DNA of 64,000 nt from Gracilimonas sp040882225 (GCA_040882225.1 JBBEBR010000022.1:505561-569560); one strand, 5' to 3'. Shown: positions 26,201 through 35,186, counted from the first letter of the stretch. Notes: generated by a model not told the origin, from the letters alone. Numbers and translations are program-made.

Positions 26201-28162
26201 ATCTGTAACGGAAGAAATGGTGCTGGAACCTGTGCCGGAAATTTGTACATCATCGCCACCGGAAAGGAGGTTATTTCCAAATTCATCCCGAAGTATTACT
26301 GTTATTTGGGTTTCACTGACTCCGTCGGCAATCAGTGTTTCTTCACTAACGCTAATAGAAGAACTGTCTGCATCCGCCGAAGAAGGATTTACGGTGAAAG
26401 TGTTGCTATTCCCGGATTCAGAACCTGAACCATTAGTTGCTGTTACAGTAACTCCATCTCCTGCTGAAATAAGTTCAACACTATGCGGATCAAAAACCCC
26501 ATCTACAAAAGGACCCACATTTGTAACAGTTGTTGCTCCGGAAAACTCACTATTTGTGGTGAGATCCACATTTCCCGTGAAATTATCCCTGCCTTGGTTT
26601 CCATCCAATAAACTACCGGCTCCATCAACCGCGGTAATTTTTAGATTAAAAGGAGAGCCCGCCACTTGATTTGCAATATTTCCGCCCCCACTAATTTCTA
26701 CCTGAAAACCGGCTAATCTACCTGCGTTTGCAATGGTAAAGCTATTACTAACTTCAGACGAGTCTAAACCAGCAGCGGATGCAATAATAGTTTTTGGTCC
26801 AACCTGATTAAATGAAACGTTGTTAAATGTTACCAATCCATTCACATCCGAACTCGAGGTGTTACCACTGATATTACCATCATCTTCACTTGCCATATCA
26901 AGAGTTATACTTATTCCGGCTGTATCAACGTAATTAACAAACTCATCCACTACTTGTAATTCAATAGGTGGTGTAATAGCCGTGTTTCTGCTTCCATTGC
27001 TTGGCTGCACAATAAAAATCAGACTGTCGGCAAGTGCATGATCAACTGGAATAGTATTTGAAACTACAGGAGTAAATCCATCAGCTGAGAAAGAAAGATC
27101 TATTTCATTTGCAACTGTATGAAATAAATTGGTAAAAGTGGCTATACCATCATTAACAGTAACGGTGGTATTTCCCTGAAGCGTGCCAGCTCCGGTGTTT
27201 CGTGATGCGGTAATTTGGGTAAAGTCATCTCCCGTAAGAATGTTTGAGTAAGCATCAAGTATTTCAATGACCGGTTGAATGCTAAATGTAGCTCCGGCGG
27301 TAGCATTGGTAGATGGTTGAGTAGAAATGGATAAGATTGAAGGATCAGAAGGAATTACAGAAATGGTTGCTGATGGGGTAGGAGTGAGTCCACCAAAAGT
27401 AGCTCCTACTACAGCCGTTCCCACTAATTCTCCGGTAAAGATTGCGCTATTGCCGGATGGTGATAAATCACCACTCACAACACCACCGGTTTCACTTTGC
27501 AGCGACCACGTAGCAGTTTCATTTCGTTTGAAATTATTGAATTGATCCCGAACATTAGAGTAAACTGTTATTGAAGATCCTGCTTCTACATTCTGGCTAC
27601 TTACTACCGTTCCAGAACTATTGGAAGCTGATTCTACCCGTATTTTATTATCAGCACCGGCAACCATTGATACACTGCCATAATTCCGAGTGCCGCCGGG
27701 AGCGGAGCTGCCTGCATTTCTAATTTCACCACTTGCAAGGGGAGTTCCTTGTGCAGGCCTTAATCTAAAACCAGAAAAGGTCAAAGTATGTGGATTATTT
27801 GGGGGCGATCCTGCACTGGTTCCCGAAACTGAAAACACTATTTCCGACGAGCTTCGGCTGCTGAATGTAACCGTAATCTTGTTACCTTTTGGCTGATCAA
27901 CCACTACCGAGGGTGCAGTTCCGCCGGTATCCCAAATAAAACCACTCGGGGTGCGGAAACGGATATCACCGGGTTGAAGTTGGCCGGGAGAAGTTTCCGT
28001 AATAACAGGGCCGGTTAAGGTAGTCCATGTCCCAGTAGCAAAATTATCTGCAGAAATACCTGTACCACCTGTTGCAGGTGTAACTGTCTGCGCCTGAATG
28101 TTCCCGCTAAAGCTCCAAACAAACAGGCCAATAGTAAATAGGTATGGTAAACTCGCCCTCAT
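23201..28162 (-). CDS. Giant secreted adhesin-like protein with Ig-like repeats and type IX sorting domain
   Basis: 1653 residues; signal peptide to ~24 (GNIQAQ|TVTP). Residues ~180-900 carry successive Ig-like domains. At least two are of the invasin/Big-1 kind ('VSETQITVILRDEFGNNL' and 'IDNATITVQLKDSYGNNL', each ending 'SDGTYSATL' or similar). They alternate with domains having 'QTAGTPFNIKITAKDAFNN'. From ~905 ('NWSLGSLPATGQVIIVESG') there is a beta-helix-like region, then a module (~1150-1400) and finally the sorting domain 'LSNNYPNPFNAQTTFEF ... ILGRKAATLVNDRYPAGYH ... KKLTLIK'. Likely a surface adhesin or matrix protein exported by the type IX system. It lies upstream of the pilin-like operon on the same strand. 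Confidence 0.85.
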   Translation of the reverse strand: MRASLPYLFTIGLFVWSFSGNIQAQTVTPATGGTGISADNFATGTWTTLTGPVITETSPGQLQPGDIRFRTPSGFIWDTGGTAPSVVVDQPKGNKITVTFSSRSSSEIVFSVSGTSAGSPPNNPHTLTFSGFRLRPAQGTPLASGEIRNAGSSAPGGTRNYGSVSMVAGADNKIRVESASNSSGTVVSSQNVEAGSSITVYSNVRDQFNNFKRNETATWSLQSETGGVVSGDLSPSGNSAIFTGELVGTAVVGATFGGLTPTPSATISVIPSDPSILSISTQPSTNATAGATFSIQPVIEILDAYSNILTGDDFTQITASRNTGAGTLQGNTTVTVNDGIATFTNLFHTVANEIDLSFSADGFTPVVSNTIPVDHALADSLIFIVQPSNGSRNTAITPPIELQVVDEFVNYVDTAGISITLDMASEDDGNISGNTSSSDVNGLVTFNNVSFNQVGPKTIIASAAGLDSSEVSNSFTIANAGRLAGFQVEISGGGNIANQVAGSPFNLKITAVDGAGSLLDGNQGRDNFTGNVDLTTNSEFSGATTVTNVGPFVDGVFDPHSVELISAGDGVTVTATNGSGSESGNSNTFTVNPSSADADSSSISVSEETLIADGVSETQITVILRDEFGNNLLSGGDDVQISGTGSSTISSVTDNSDGTYSATLIAPNNVGSTEISATVNSSPITSGNPIVTFTFNELATFLIETEGGGSIGSQTAGTPFNIKITAKDAFNNIVTTFNGTGSTVNITSTGTLFSGSGTTATFSNGVLLAHAVTITSIGPTTISARKSASTETGSSNSFIVNPNVADETTSTITSSQSYLQNDGIDNATITVQLKDSYGNNLSTGGDAVTLSSTSGSLSSVTDNLNGTYSATLTAGLASTTATITGTVNSEVITDNAQVVITQFNVWQGEGGGNPASRTDWGTAGNWSLGSLPATGQVIIVESGATYYPIIDGEDPVIDFLTIQSGGNVAVTGREITINSEISGLGSFSGNNSIINLAGDSKISNFISGSSVVNLIGSSTQFLEGDFTSDILNIQNNISSNGYLEAFSEINIETGNTLTMTAGSKLVALGNITVTGELVANNSTFNFSGNITGTNFTLINTSVYLVGSQLQEINGINNIKSFTLDNPEGAIVNNDLTVTDTLFITNGFLTIASGNSFVSNKKSGNTSNIRMQREISGNRGWRLLSAPLISSFDDFLDGAITQGYPGAFYSTGTEPGDTLQPNVLYYDETYPGTDNQRWRAPGNASNTVTTGGGYFVFFFDDVPDDGRYNQALPDTLEIQGEENDGNGTDFTFPVTYSASADTGWNLVGNPFMATIDWDDGNWTKTNMDNAIYVWDPSTNDYLVWNGTTGSLGDGTVSPFQAFWVKANGNGSPSLKVNKTSKTTGGIFKKERAGEPVIELALKASGMEKMTHISFSSGGSTGKDSFDAYRLLPFNSDTYLELFSLLKDGTELAINNMPRNFGIPIEIPIHIGGFISGKPVEGEVDLSWNGVENIPSGWEISLVDKQFDKTFSLLEPDDYSFRLQASSNKTAAKQAPASYKLVTKSKAKAQNARFVLRIEPGDDAEGLPDTFQLSNNYPNPFNAQTTFEFATPLEGPVSINIFDILGRKAATLVNDRYPAGYHRVNWNANSMASGVYFAIFQAQNNRIVKKLTLIK

Positions 28163-28356
28163 TTTCTACCGAATAATACTGTTGATGAAATTTTGATAAT
28201 TTTTATCGAATGATCTTTCGTTAATAAGCTAAAAAACCTTCCAATACAAATTACAATAGAATCTGTTAATGATAGAATACCTAAAGATTTAGAATTCTAT
28301 ACCTGTATGTACTTAAAGTTTTATATTTTTAGACAGAATATAAACTAAAGATAATC
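28163..28356. other. Divergent promoter region, adhesin / rfbA
   Basis: 194 bp between two divergent genes. AT-rich; it must contain both promoters. 'TATATTTTTAG' 30-40 bp before rfbA resembles a Bacteroidetes-type -7 element only loosely. No operator-like palindrome was recognised. Confidence 0.35.
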
Positions 28357-29058
28357 ATGAAAGGCGTAATACTTGCAGGTGGAACAGGTTCCCGGTTGTA
28401 TCCATTAACCAAAGTTACTAATAAGCACTTACTGCCCATTGGCGACAAGCCGATGATTTACCACCCCATCGAAAAACTCACGGAGGTTGGTATTGAGGAA
28501 ATTCTCATCGTTACCGGCACCGACCATATGGGAGATGTGGTGAATCTGCTGGGATCGGGGAAGGATTTCGGTTGCCGTTTCACCTATAAAGTGCAGGATG
28601 AAGCCGGTGGAATTGCACAAGCGCTTGGACTGGCTGAAAATTTTGCTGGAAACGAACCGGTTGTTGTTATTTTGGGTGATAATATTTTTGAAGCTTCACT
28701 AAAGGAAGCCGTTGACAACTATGATGGTTCTGGTGCTCAAATTCTTATTCAGGAAGTACCTGATCCTAAAAGATATGGCGTAGCCGAATTAGAAGGCGAT
28801 AATGTGATGTCGATTGAAGAAAAACCGGAAAAACCGAAATCGAATTTTGCGGTTACGGGTATTTACTTTTTTGATGCAAAAGTATTTGAATGTATCAGAA
28901 ATCTGAAACCCTCAGGGAGGGGAGAACTCGAAATCACGGATGTAAATAATTTTTATATCAGTCAGGGAAAAATGAAATGCTCGGAGTTAAAAGGCTGGTG
29001 GACCGACGCCGGAACCCCGGAGTCTTACCGCATTGCCAACGAATTGATTCGGAGCTAA
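28357..29058 (+). CDS. rfbA: Glucose-1-phosphate thymidylyltransferase (short form)
   Basis: 233 residues, shorter than E. coli RmlA (~290), as in the short nucleotidyltransferases of many FCB bacteria. The N-terminus has the signature 'GVILAGGTGSRLYPLT', then 'NKHLLPIGDKPMIYHPI', 'LGDNIFEASL', 'GVAELEGDNVMSIEEKPEKP' and 'WWTDAGTPESY'. It makes dTDP-glucose from dTTP and glucose-1-phosphate, the first step of dTDP-L-rhamnose synthesis for surface polysaccharide. First gene of a four-gene operon; rfbD follows after 1 bp. Confidence 0.92.
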   Translation: MKGVILAGGTGSRLYPLTKVTNKHLLPIGDKPMIYHPIEKLTEVGIEEILIVTGTDHMGDVVNLLGSGKDFGCRFTYKVQDEAGGIAQALGLAENFAGNEPVVVILGDNIFEASLKEAVDNYDGSGAQILIQEVPDPKRYGVAELEGDNVMSIEEKPEKPKSNFAVTGIYFFDAKVFECIRNLKPSGRGELEITDVNNFYISQGKMKCSELKGWWTDAGTPESYRIANELIRS

Positions 29059-29059
29059 G

Positions 29060-29917
29060 ATGCGCTTTTTAATTACCGGTGGAAATGGGCAGCTTGGTAG
29101 GGAATGGGGAGATTTTCTGACATCGCAAAAAGCAGACTTTGAAGCTTTTTCCTCCTCTGATCTTGACATCACAAATAAAGAAGAAGTAGAGAAAAAATTG
29201 ACATCCTTTAAGCCGGATGTGCTCATAAATTGCGCTGCATATACTAAAGTCGATATGGCAGAAGATGAGGAAGAACAGGCTTTTTTGGTGAATGCGAAAG
29301 CTGTTGATTTACTTGCGGAAATTTGTGCGGCGAACAACATCAAGCTGGTACATTATTCTACCGATTATGTTTTTGCTGGAACAAAAGAAGATCATCAGGT
29401 TCTTGAAGATGGGTACCCTGAAGATCATGAGAAAAATCCAGTGAATGTTTATGGTGCAAGTAAACTGGCTGGCGAGACTGCCATTCTCAAATCTGGGTGT
29501 GATTTTTTGCTGATTCGCGTTTCCTGGCTTTGTGGCCAATATGGGCATAATTTTGTGAAAACTATGTTAAACTTAGCTGAAACACGAGATGCTTTAAATG
29601 TGGTAAACGACCAATTTGGAAGCCCTACTTTTGCGGAAAATGTAGTGGAGAACACATTCCATCTTCTTCAGGAAAAACAATCGGGAATTTTTCACTTAAG
29701 CTCTTTGGGCAAGGCTACATGGTATGATTTCGCGTCGGAGATATTTCAGCAGAAAAAAATGGATATATCCGTTCATCCGGTAGATTCTTCTCAATTTCCC
29801 ACCAAAGCAACGCGGCCGGCTTTCTCCCTGTTAAGTACTAAAAAAATTGCTAACATCCCCGGCGTTTCCCTTGTGCATTGGAAGACAGGTTTAACTAAAC
29901 TATTGAAACAGATTTAG
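29060..29917 (+). CDS. rfbD: dTDP-4-dehydrorhamnose reductase
   Basis: 285 residues. NADPH-binding 'ITGGNGQLGRE', 'NCAAYTKVDMAEDEEEQAF', 'YSTDYVFAG' and the catalytic 'YGASKLAGE' are all in place, as in RmlD. It catalyses the last step to dTDP-L-rhamnose. Neighbours rfbA and rfbC lie 1 bp away on either side, so all four rml genes are co-translated. Confidence 0.94.
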   Translation: MRFLITGGNGQLGREWGDFLTSQKADFEAFSSSDLDITNKEEVEKKLTSFKPDVLINCAAYTKVDMAEDEEEQAFLVNAKAVDLLAEICAANNIKLVHYSTDYVFAGTKEDHQVLEDGYPEDHEKNPVNVYGASKLAGETAILKSGCDFLLIRVSWLCGQYGHNFVKTMLNLAETRDALNVVNDQFGSPTFAENVVENTFHLLQEKQSGIFHLSSLGKATWYDFASEIFQQKKMDISVHPVDSSQFPTKATRPAFSLLSTKKIANIPGVSLVHWKTGLTKLLKQI

Positions 29918-29918
29918 A

Positions 29919-30464
29919 ATGAATTTATTAGAAACTCGAATTCCCGACGTGAGGTTAATCGAACCCAAAGTGTTCGAAGATGACAGAGGTTATTTTTATG
30001 AATCGTATCGTGAATCGGTGCTGAAAGATGCCGGTATAAATGAAATTTTTGTTCAGGATAATGTTTCTAAATCTTACCAAAACACTATTCGGGGTTTGCA
30101 TTATCAAGTGGAAAATCCCCAAGCTAAATTAGTACAATGTTTGAAGGGTTCTATTCTGGATGTGGCTATAGATTTGCGCCAAAAATCAGAGACTTTTGGT
30201 AATTATGTAGCCATCAAACTCTCTGATGCCAACAAATGCATGTTGTATATTCCCAAAGGCTTCGCACATGGTTTTTCTGTGCTTTCTGATGAAGCCGTTG
30301 TTAGCTACAAGTGCTCGGATTATTATAATCAGGCAGGCGAAAGAGGCCTCCGTTGGGATGATCCTCTAATCAGGATTCCATGGGATGTGGCACGACCGAT
30401 ACTTTCTGAAAAAGACCGCAAGCTTCCATTGTTTTCATCACTTAAAAAAGAGGATCTGTTTTAA
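29919..30464 (+). CDS. rfbC: dTDP-4-dehydrorhamnose 3,5-epimerase
   Basis: 181 residues, the normal RmlC length. 'DDRGYFYESYRE', the catalytic-His region 'TIRGLHYQ', 'QAKLVQCLKGSILDVAIDLR', 'YIPKGFAHGFSVLSD' and 'RWDDPLIRIPW' follow the family closely. It epimerises C3 and C5 of the 4-keto sugar. Its TAA overlaps the ATG of rfbB (TAATG). Confidence 0.95.
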   Translation: MNLLETRIPDVRLIEPKVFEDDRGYFYESYRESVLKDAGINEIFVQDNVSKSYQNTIRGLHYQVENPQAKLVQCLKGSILDVAIDLRQKSETFGNYVAIKLSDANKCMLYIPKGFAHGFSVLSDEAVVSYKCSDYYNQAGERGLRWDDPLIRIPWDVARPILSEKDRKLPLFSSLKKEDLF

Positions 30465-31465
30465 TGCGAGTTATTGTAACCGGAGGAGCCGGCTTTATCG
30501 GTTCAAATTTCATTTTACGCATGATTGAGAAACACCCTGATTGGGAAATTTACAATTTGGATAAACTTACCTATGCCTCAGATCCTTCATTCCTGAAGCC
30601 CCTCAAAGATTCAGAGCAATATCATTTTAAAAAAGTAGACTTGGTGAACCGCGATGAGGTGCACGATGTGGTGCATAGTTTTAAGCCGGAAGGAGTTTTT
30701 CATCTGGCTGCCGAATCGCATGTAGATAATTCAATTCAGGGGCCTGAGCCGTTTATTCAGTCAAATATTGTGGGCACATTTAATATTCTGGAAGAATGCC
30801 GGCAGTTGTGGAAACAGGATGAAAAAAACTGGAAAAACAATTGCTTTCTGCATGTTTCTACCGATGAAGTGTATGGCGAATTGGAGGACGATGGGCTGTT
30901 CAAAGAAACCACTCCATATGCGCCAAAATCCCCTTATTCAGCTTCCAAAGCGGGTAGTGATATGATTGTCCGCGCTTATTTTCATACTTATGGGATGAAT
31001 GTGGTTACCACAAATTGTTCAAATAACTACGGGCCACATCAGCATGATGAAAAGTTGATTCCTACGGTTATTAGAAATGCCGTTAACCATGATAAAATTC
31101 CGGTTTATGGGAAAGGTGAAAATGTCCGGGACTGGCTGTTTGTACACGATCATTGCGAGGCACTGGATGTGGCTTTCAGAAAGGGAAAAGCAGGTGAAAC
31201 CTACAATATTGGCGGTAATAATGAGTGGAAAAATTTAGACCTGGTGCATAAAATTTGCGATATCTTGAACGAGGAAATTGGTGAGGGGCCAGGTGGCGAT
31301 TACAAGAATCTTATCACGTTTGTAACGGATCGATTAGGCCACGATTTTCGCTACGCGATTGATGCATCAAAAATAAAAAATGAACTTGGCTGGGAGCCTT
31401 CTCGGGATTTTGAAGGAATGCTGCGAGAGACGGTTCGATGGTATGTGAAGAAGTACGGGGAGTGA
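30464..31465 (+). CDS. rfbB: dTDP-glucose 4,6-dehydratase
   Basis: 333 residues of extended SDR type: 'VTGGAGFIGSNFI', 'LAAESHVDNSI', 'HVSTDEVYGEL', 'TPYAPKSPYSASKAGSD', 'NCSNNYGPHQ', 'GENVRDWLFVHDH'. It makes dTDP-4-keto-6-deoxyglucose in the rhamnose route. Last gene of the rml operon; the order A-D-C-B differs from the enterobacterial B-D-A-C. The stop codon runs into an AT-rich dispersed repeat. Confidence 0.95.
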   Translation: MRVIVTGGAGFIGSNFILRMIEKHPDWEIYNLDKLTYASDPSFLKPLKDSEQYHFKKVDLVNRDEVHDVVHSFKPEGVFHLAAESHVDNSIQGPEPFIQSNIVGTFNILEECRQLWKQDEKNWKNNCFLHVSTDEVYGELEDDGLFKETTPYAPKSPYSASKAGSDMIVRAYFHTYGMNVVTTNCSNNYGPHQHDEKLIPTVIRNAVNHDKIPVYGKGENVRDWLFVHDHCEALDVAFRKGKAGETYNIGGNNEWKNLDLVHKICDILNEEIGEGPGGDYKNLITFVTDRLGHDFRYAIDASKIKNELGWEPSRDFEGMLRETVRWYVKKYGE

Positions 31466-31547
31466 TTAAAGATTCAAAATTATAGATTCAAAATTACTTC
31501 GTGACGGCAATCTAAATTTTAATCTTGAATTTTAAATTTTTAATTCT
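31464..31547. repeat. AT-rich dispersed repeat, copy 1
   Basis: Left arm 31464-31496 matches 50133-50165 at 27 of 33 bases. Right arm 31521-31539 matches 50175-50193 at 17 of 19 (AATCTTGAA with a following T-rich run). The arms flank a 24-bp non-conserved spacer. It starts in the rfbB stop codon and fills the gap to the EVE gene. It may act as a bidirectional terminator or be a small mobile REP-like element. Confidence 0.6.
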
Positions 31548-31559
31548 AAAGCGAAGATA

Positions 31560-32033
31560 ATGAGCAATAGAAACTACTGGTTAATGAAATCGGAACCGGA
31601 AGCTTATAGTATTAATGACCTGGAACGGGATAAAGTTGTACCGTGGGATGGTGTCCGAAATTATGCCGCCCGAAACTTTATGCGAGATGAAATGAATATC
31701 GGCGATGGGGTTATTTTTTATCACTCCAGAATTTCACCGCCCGAAATAGTTGGAACTATGGAAGTAGCAAGTGAACCTTATCCTGATCCCCTTCAATTTG
31801 ATCCCAATTCAAAATACTTCGATGAAAAAAGCAGCGAAGAAAATCCCACCTGGAAGCTTGTGGATGTGAAATTTATTCAGAAGTTTGATAAACCTGTCAC
31901 CCGCGAAGAGATGAAAAAGGAATCTGCGTTAGATAAGATGGAGCTTTTTCGCCTTGCCCGGCATTCAATAACACCGGTTACCGAAGCTGAATGGAAAAAG
32001 ATTCATGAAATGGCTGGAGCTGCTTTAAAGTAA
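31560..32033 (+). CDS. EVE-domain protein
   Basis: 157 residues, a single EVE (PUA-like) domain: 'YWLMKSEPEAYSINDLERD', 'WDGVRNYAARNFMRDEM', 'GDGVIFYHSR', 'IVGTMEVASEPYPDP', 'FRLARHSITPVTEAEW'. This family binds modified bases in DNA or RNA through an aromatic cage. The cellular role in bacteria is not settled. It stands alone, convergent with the PBP1A gene, 94 bp after the rml operon. Confidence 0.92.
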   Translation: MSNRNYWLMKSEPEAYSINDLERDKVVPWDGVRNYAARNFMRDEMNIGDGVIFYHSRISPPEIVGTMEVASEPYPDPLQFDPNSKYFDEKSSEENPTWKLVDVKFIQKFDKPVTREEMKKESALDKMELFRLARHSITPVTEAEWKKIHEMAGAALK

Positions 32034-32062
32034 ATCCATCAAAAAAGAAAAGAAGGGGTGTT

Positions 32063-34402
32063 TTACCAGCCAACCCTTCCGCGGTCTTTATCTTTTATCA
32101 GCTCATTATTTGTTACTTCGGGATCTTCCGGCATGATGAATCCGGGAGGGGGTTCAAAACCATCGAAACTCCAGTAAGCATCTTCATCCGAGGTTACATT
32201 ATTGATGAAAGTTCCTACAATAGGCAGAGCAGATCTGGCACCCTGTCCAATACTCACACTTGAAGGGACATCCTGATTGAAACGAACCCGCCTATCGGCG
32301 CCGCCAACCCATGCTCCCATCACCACATGCGGCATCATAGCTACAAACCAGTTATCGGCTGCCTCACTTGTGGTTCCGGTTTTCCCGGCCACATCCTGGC
32401 GAACGTTATAGGAGTTTCTTAGCCGAACTCCTGTGCCAAAGAATCCCTCACCGCCACGAATAACGCCACGCATCATATCTACCATCATATAAGCGGTTTC
32501 AGGGCTGATGACTTCTTGTCGGTAATCAGGATGAAATTCTTCCAGAACATTCCCTTGCCGGTCTTCAATTCGTGTGATAGCGATGGGTTCGATATGAACT
32601 CCGCTGTTGGCAAATGTGGTGTATGCGCTCGTAAGTTCAAGCAAGGAAACTCTCGCCGTTCCCAGGGCAATAGACGGGTAAGCTGGAGTATCTGACATAT
32701 CAATTCCCAGATTTGAAGCCATCTCTTTTATTTTTTGGGCAGCGGGATCGAGCTCCCAAAGTTTATTTGTTCCCGGCGCACCGGCAATCTCGGGTAATAA
32801 ACGTACCGTTACATTATTCATACTTCTGGCAAGGGCTTCCCTTAACGAAACTTCAACAGGGCCGCTATGCACCGTCTGGTCTTTCGGGCTCCAGGTATTG
32901 CCACTTCTGTCACGAAAGGTTACAGGGTATTTGGAAAATTTGTGATAGGGTTTATAGCCGTTATCGATGGCAACGGCATATACAAAAGGTTTAAAAGTAG
33001 AACCGGCTTGCCTTCGGGATTGATACACATGGTCGTATTGCACATTCCCGTAATCAGTGCCGCCAACCCACGCGAGGATATTTCCGTTGGCAGGTTCAAT
33101 GGCTACGAAACCGGCTTCCAGTTTTGTCCGTGAACGTTTTACCGAATCAATAAACGCGGTATCGGCGAAAAGAGAATCAAAAACGACGGTTTCAATTTTA
33201 GTATCATAATTGGCGAAACCATTTTTATATCGGTCGGTTTCCCTCAGAAAACTTCTCAGGAAAAGCGGGTATTTCTTCCAGAGTTTATCCATGTATTCAT
33301 TACTTCCCGTAGTACTCCATTCTTTTTCAAAAATAGTTTGCAACGAATCAATTTTCGCTTTTACCGCCCGCTCTGCATGTAACTGAAATCTTGAGTCGAT
33401 GGTGGTGTAAATCACAAGGCCATCTTTATATAAATCATATCCGTTTTCATCAAGCCAAGGCTTTATCTGCTGGCGGACATATTCTCCAAAATAGCGGCTT
33501 TGTCGGCCAGTTTTGAAAGGGGGGTGATAATCAAGCTCAATAGGTTCTTCAGTGAGGGCAATATACTCCAGATCAGTCAGGAAATTTCGTTTGTGCATTT
33601 GCCCAAGAACAATATTCCGGCGAAGCAATGAACGTTCAGGATTAATCCTTGGATTATAGGCGTAGATAGCTTTCAACCCGCCAATCAAAACGGCTGCTTC
33701 ATTTACTGTTAATTCTTTTGAAGGCTTACCAAAATGAGTTTGAGCAGCGGCTTCTATCCCAAAAGCGGAATTAGCGTATTCTACCGTATTCAAATACATT
33801 TCTACAATTTCACGTTTGGTATAATTTCGTTCCAATTGAATGGCGGTAATCATTTCCCTGAACTTCCGGGTTACTGAAAATTCTTGCCCAATTTTTTTAT
33901 ATAAGTTTCTGGCAAGCTGTTGGCTAATTGTGGATGCTCCCTGCCATCTGCCATTTATAATGTGCCAGGGAATAGCCAGCGTTCTGAACATATCCATGCC
34001 CCAGTGATCATAAAAACGATGATCTTCGGTGGCAATTAAAGCGTCAATCACAAATGGGGAAATTTCATCATAACGCACCCATTTTCTGTTTTCAGTGAAA
34101 TATTTATCCATGGTTACTCCATCGCGGCTTCTCACCTCGGAAGCAATCGCGGTATCAGGATTTTCAAACTCATCGGAAGAAGGGAGTCCCTGAAATAAGT
34201 AAATGACGTATCCGCTAATAAGCAGTAAAAAAAATCCGCTAACACTACCCAAGCCAATCCAAAGTTTTCGATAGGACTTTTTAACCTTAACAGAATCTGA
34301 ATTCTGCTCTTTCTCTTTTCGCTCTCTAAGAATTTGCTTTCGATATTCCGGGTCGTTGAAATATCGGTGTTGATCTATGGGTTCTTTACCTTTGTCGCTC
34401 AT
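32063..34402 (-). CDS. Penicillin-binding protein 1A (bifunctional glycosyltransferase/transpeptidase)
   Basis: 779 residues from the ATG at 34402; the longer frame to 34456 is rejected because 34402 overlaps the lpxH stop as ATGA. A charged cytoplasmic N-terminus is followed by one membrane helix ('LWIGLGSVSGFFLLLISGYVIYLF', written here only as its location ~50-72). The GT51 domain has 'IATEDHRFYDHWG' with the catalytic Glu and 'GASTISQQLARNL'. The transpeptidase domain has the acylated Ser in 'AGSTFKPF', 'SMNN' and 'KTGTTSEAADNWF'. It builds and crosslinks peptidoglycan on the periplasmic side. Last gene of a three-gene minus-strand unit with lpxH and a polyprenyl synthase, all envelope functions. 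Confidence 0.93.
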   Translation of the reverse strand: MSDKGKEPIDQHRYFNDPEYRKQILRERKEKEQNSDSVKVKKSYRKLWIGLGSVSGFFLLLISGYVIYLFQGLPSSDEFENPDTAIASEVRSRDGVTMDKYFTENRKWVRYDEISPFVIDALIATEDHRFYDHWGMDMFRTLAIPWHIINGRWQGASTISQQLARNLYKKIGQEFSVTRKFREMITAIQLERNYTKREIVEMYLNTVEYANSAFGIEAAAQTHFGKPSKELTVNEAAVLIGGLKAIYAYNPRINPERSLLRRNIVLGQMHKRNFLTDLEYIALTEEPIELDYHPPFKTGRQSRYFGEYVRQQIKPWLDENGYDLYKDGLVIYTTIDSRFQLHAERAVKAKIDSLQTIFEKEWSTTGSNEYMDKLWKKYPLFLRSFLRETDRYKNGFANYDTKIETVVFDSLFADTAFIDSVKRSRTKLEAGFVAIEPANGNILAWVGGTDYGNVQYDHVYQSRRQAGSTFKPFVYAVAIDNGYKPYHKFSKYPVTFRDRSGNTWSPKDQTVHSGPVEVSLREALARSMNNVTVRLLPEIAGAPGTNKLWELDPAAQKIKEMASNLGIDMSDTPAYPSIALGTARVSLLELTSAYTTFANSGVHIEPIAITRIEDRQGNVLEEFHPDYRQEVISPETAYMMVDMMRGVIRGGEGFFGTGVRLRNSYNVRQDVAGKTGTTSEAADNWFVAMMPHVVMGAWVGGADRRVRFNQDVPSSVSIGQGARSALPIVGTFINNVTSDEDAYWSFDGFEPPPGFIMPEDPEVTNNELIKDKDRGRVGW

Positions 34403-35184
34403 AATTTTTCTTTCGTTCTCCCGAAAGGTAGGAATAATTTGGGTTCCGCTTGCCACGTAACGAGTTTCATTTCATCATTGTTATATAGGGCAACACTCCG
34501 ATGATTGAAAAAAGTACCTAAATTTATATAGTCTCCACCTGAAAAAGTTTCCACTCGGGGAATATGATCATGGCCGCATAGAATATAGTCGAGTTTATGC
34601 CGGCTAAAAATTTTCTTTGCCTGCCTGTTCAGCGGCTCCGGGTTTTGATAATTTCTTTTCCTGGTGATGGAGGAAAAAAGCTTCATGGTTGCTAATCCGG
34701 CTTCCGGCGACAGCACTCGTTGGTACATTTCAATAAAACGATCATTACGAAGAAACCGGTGAAAAGCAGCCCTGGGGAAATCAATTCGTGATGCAGCAAC
34801 TCCATCTCCGTGCATCAGTAAAAAACGCTTATTCAGGATGTTGAGTAACCTGAAATTATGTTCAATTTCAAAACCCCGTTCTTTAAAATGGCCGAAGGTC
34901 CAGTTATCATGATTGCCGGTGATGTAAAGCACAGGTTTTACTTCCTTATTATATGCTTCGAAAGCGTCCAGAACCTTTTTTCCGAGACTGGGCACAAATC
35001 CTTTCTCTGGGTATTCCATCCAGAAATCGAATAAATCACCAAGAATGTAAATCCCAATTCTCTGCTCCCTGCAATGATTAATTAGGGCAATTAAATCGGC
35101 TTCAATTTGGAGATTTTCTTCAGCCGGGAAAGCACCAAGATGCACATCCGAAATAAAAACATACTGCTGTAAATCCATCATCAA
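34399..35184 (-). CDS. lpxH: UDP-2,3-diacylglucosamine diphosphatase (LpxH-type)
   Basis: 261 residues of calcineurin-type metallophosphoesterase with all five metal blocks: 'SDVHLG', 'GDLFDFW', 'GNHDNW', 'MHGD' and 'CGHDHIP'. 'GDLFDFW' and the insert around 'RNDRFIEMYQRVL' match LpxH rather than generic phosphoesterases. It makes lipid X in lipid A synthesis, so a Gram-negative outer membrane is confirmed. The start could be any of three adjacent Met codons (35184, 35181, 35178). It lies 2 bp after the polyprenyl synthase and overlaps the PBP1A start. Confidence 0.9.
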   Translation of the reverse strand: MMMDLQQYVFISDVHLGAFPAEENLQIEADLIALINHCREQRIGIYILGDLFDFWMEYPEKGFVPSLGKKVLDAFEAYNKEVKPVLYITGNHDNWTFGHFKERGFEIEHNFRLLNILNKRFLLMHGDGVAASRIDFPRAAFHRFLRNDRFIEMYQRVLSPEAGLATMKLFSSITRKRNYQNPEPLNRQAKKIFSRHKLDYILCGHDHIPRVETFSGGDYINLGTFFNHRSVALYNNDEMKLVTWQAEPKLFLPFGRTKEKL

Positions 35185-35186
35185 TA

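Noticed and set aside
26109..26669. 186-codon plus-strand frame inside the adhesin gene
   Set aside because: Antisense to a repeat-rich coding region with clear signal peptide and sorting domain; low-complexity Val/Ser/Pro content, no ribosome site, no family features.
34403..34456. Upstream start for PBP1A
   Set aside because: The ATG at 34402 overlaps the lpxH stop as ATGA, a normal coupling; the extra 18 residues lie inside lpxH and are not family-like.
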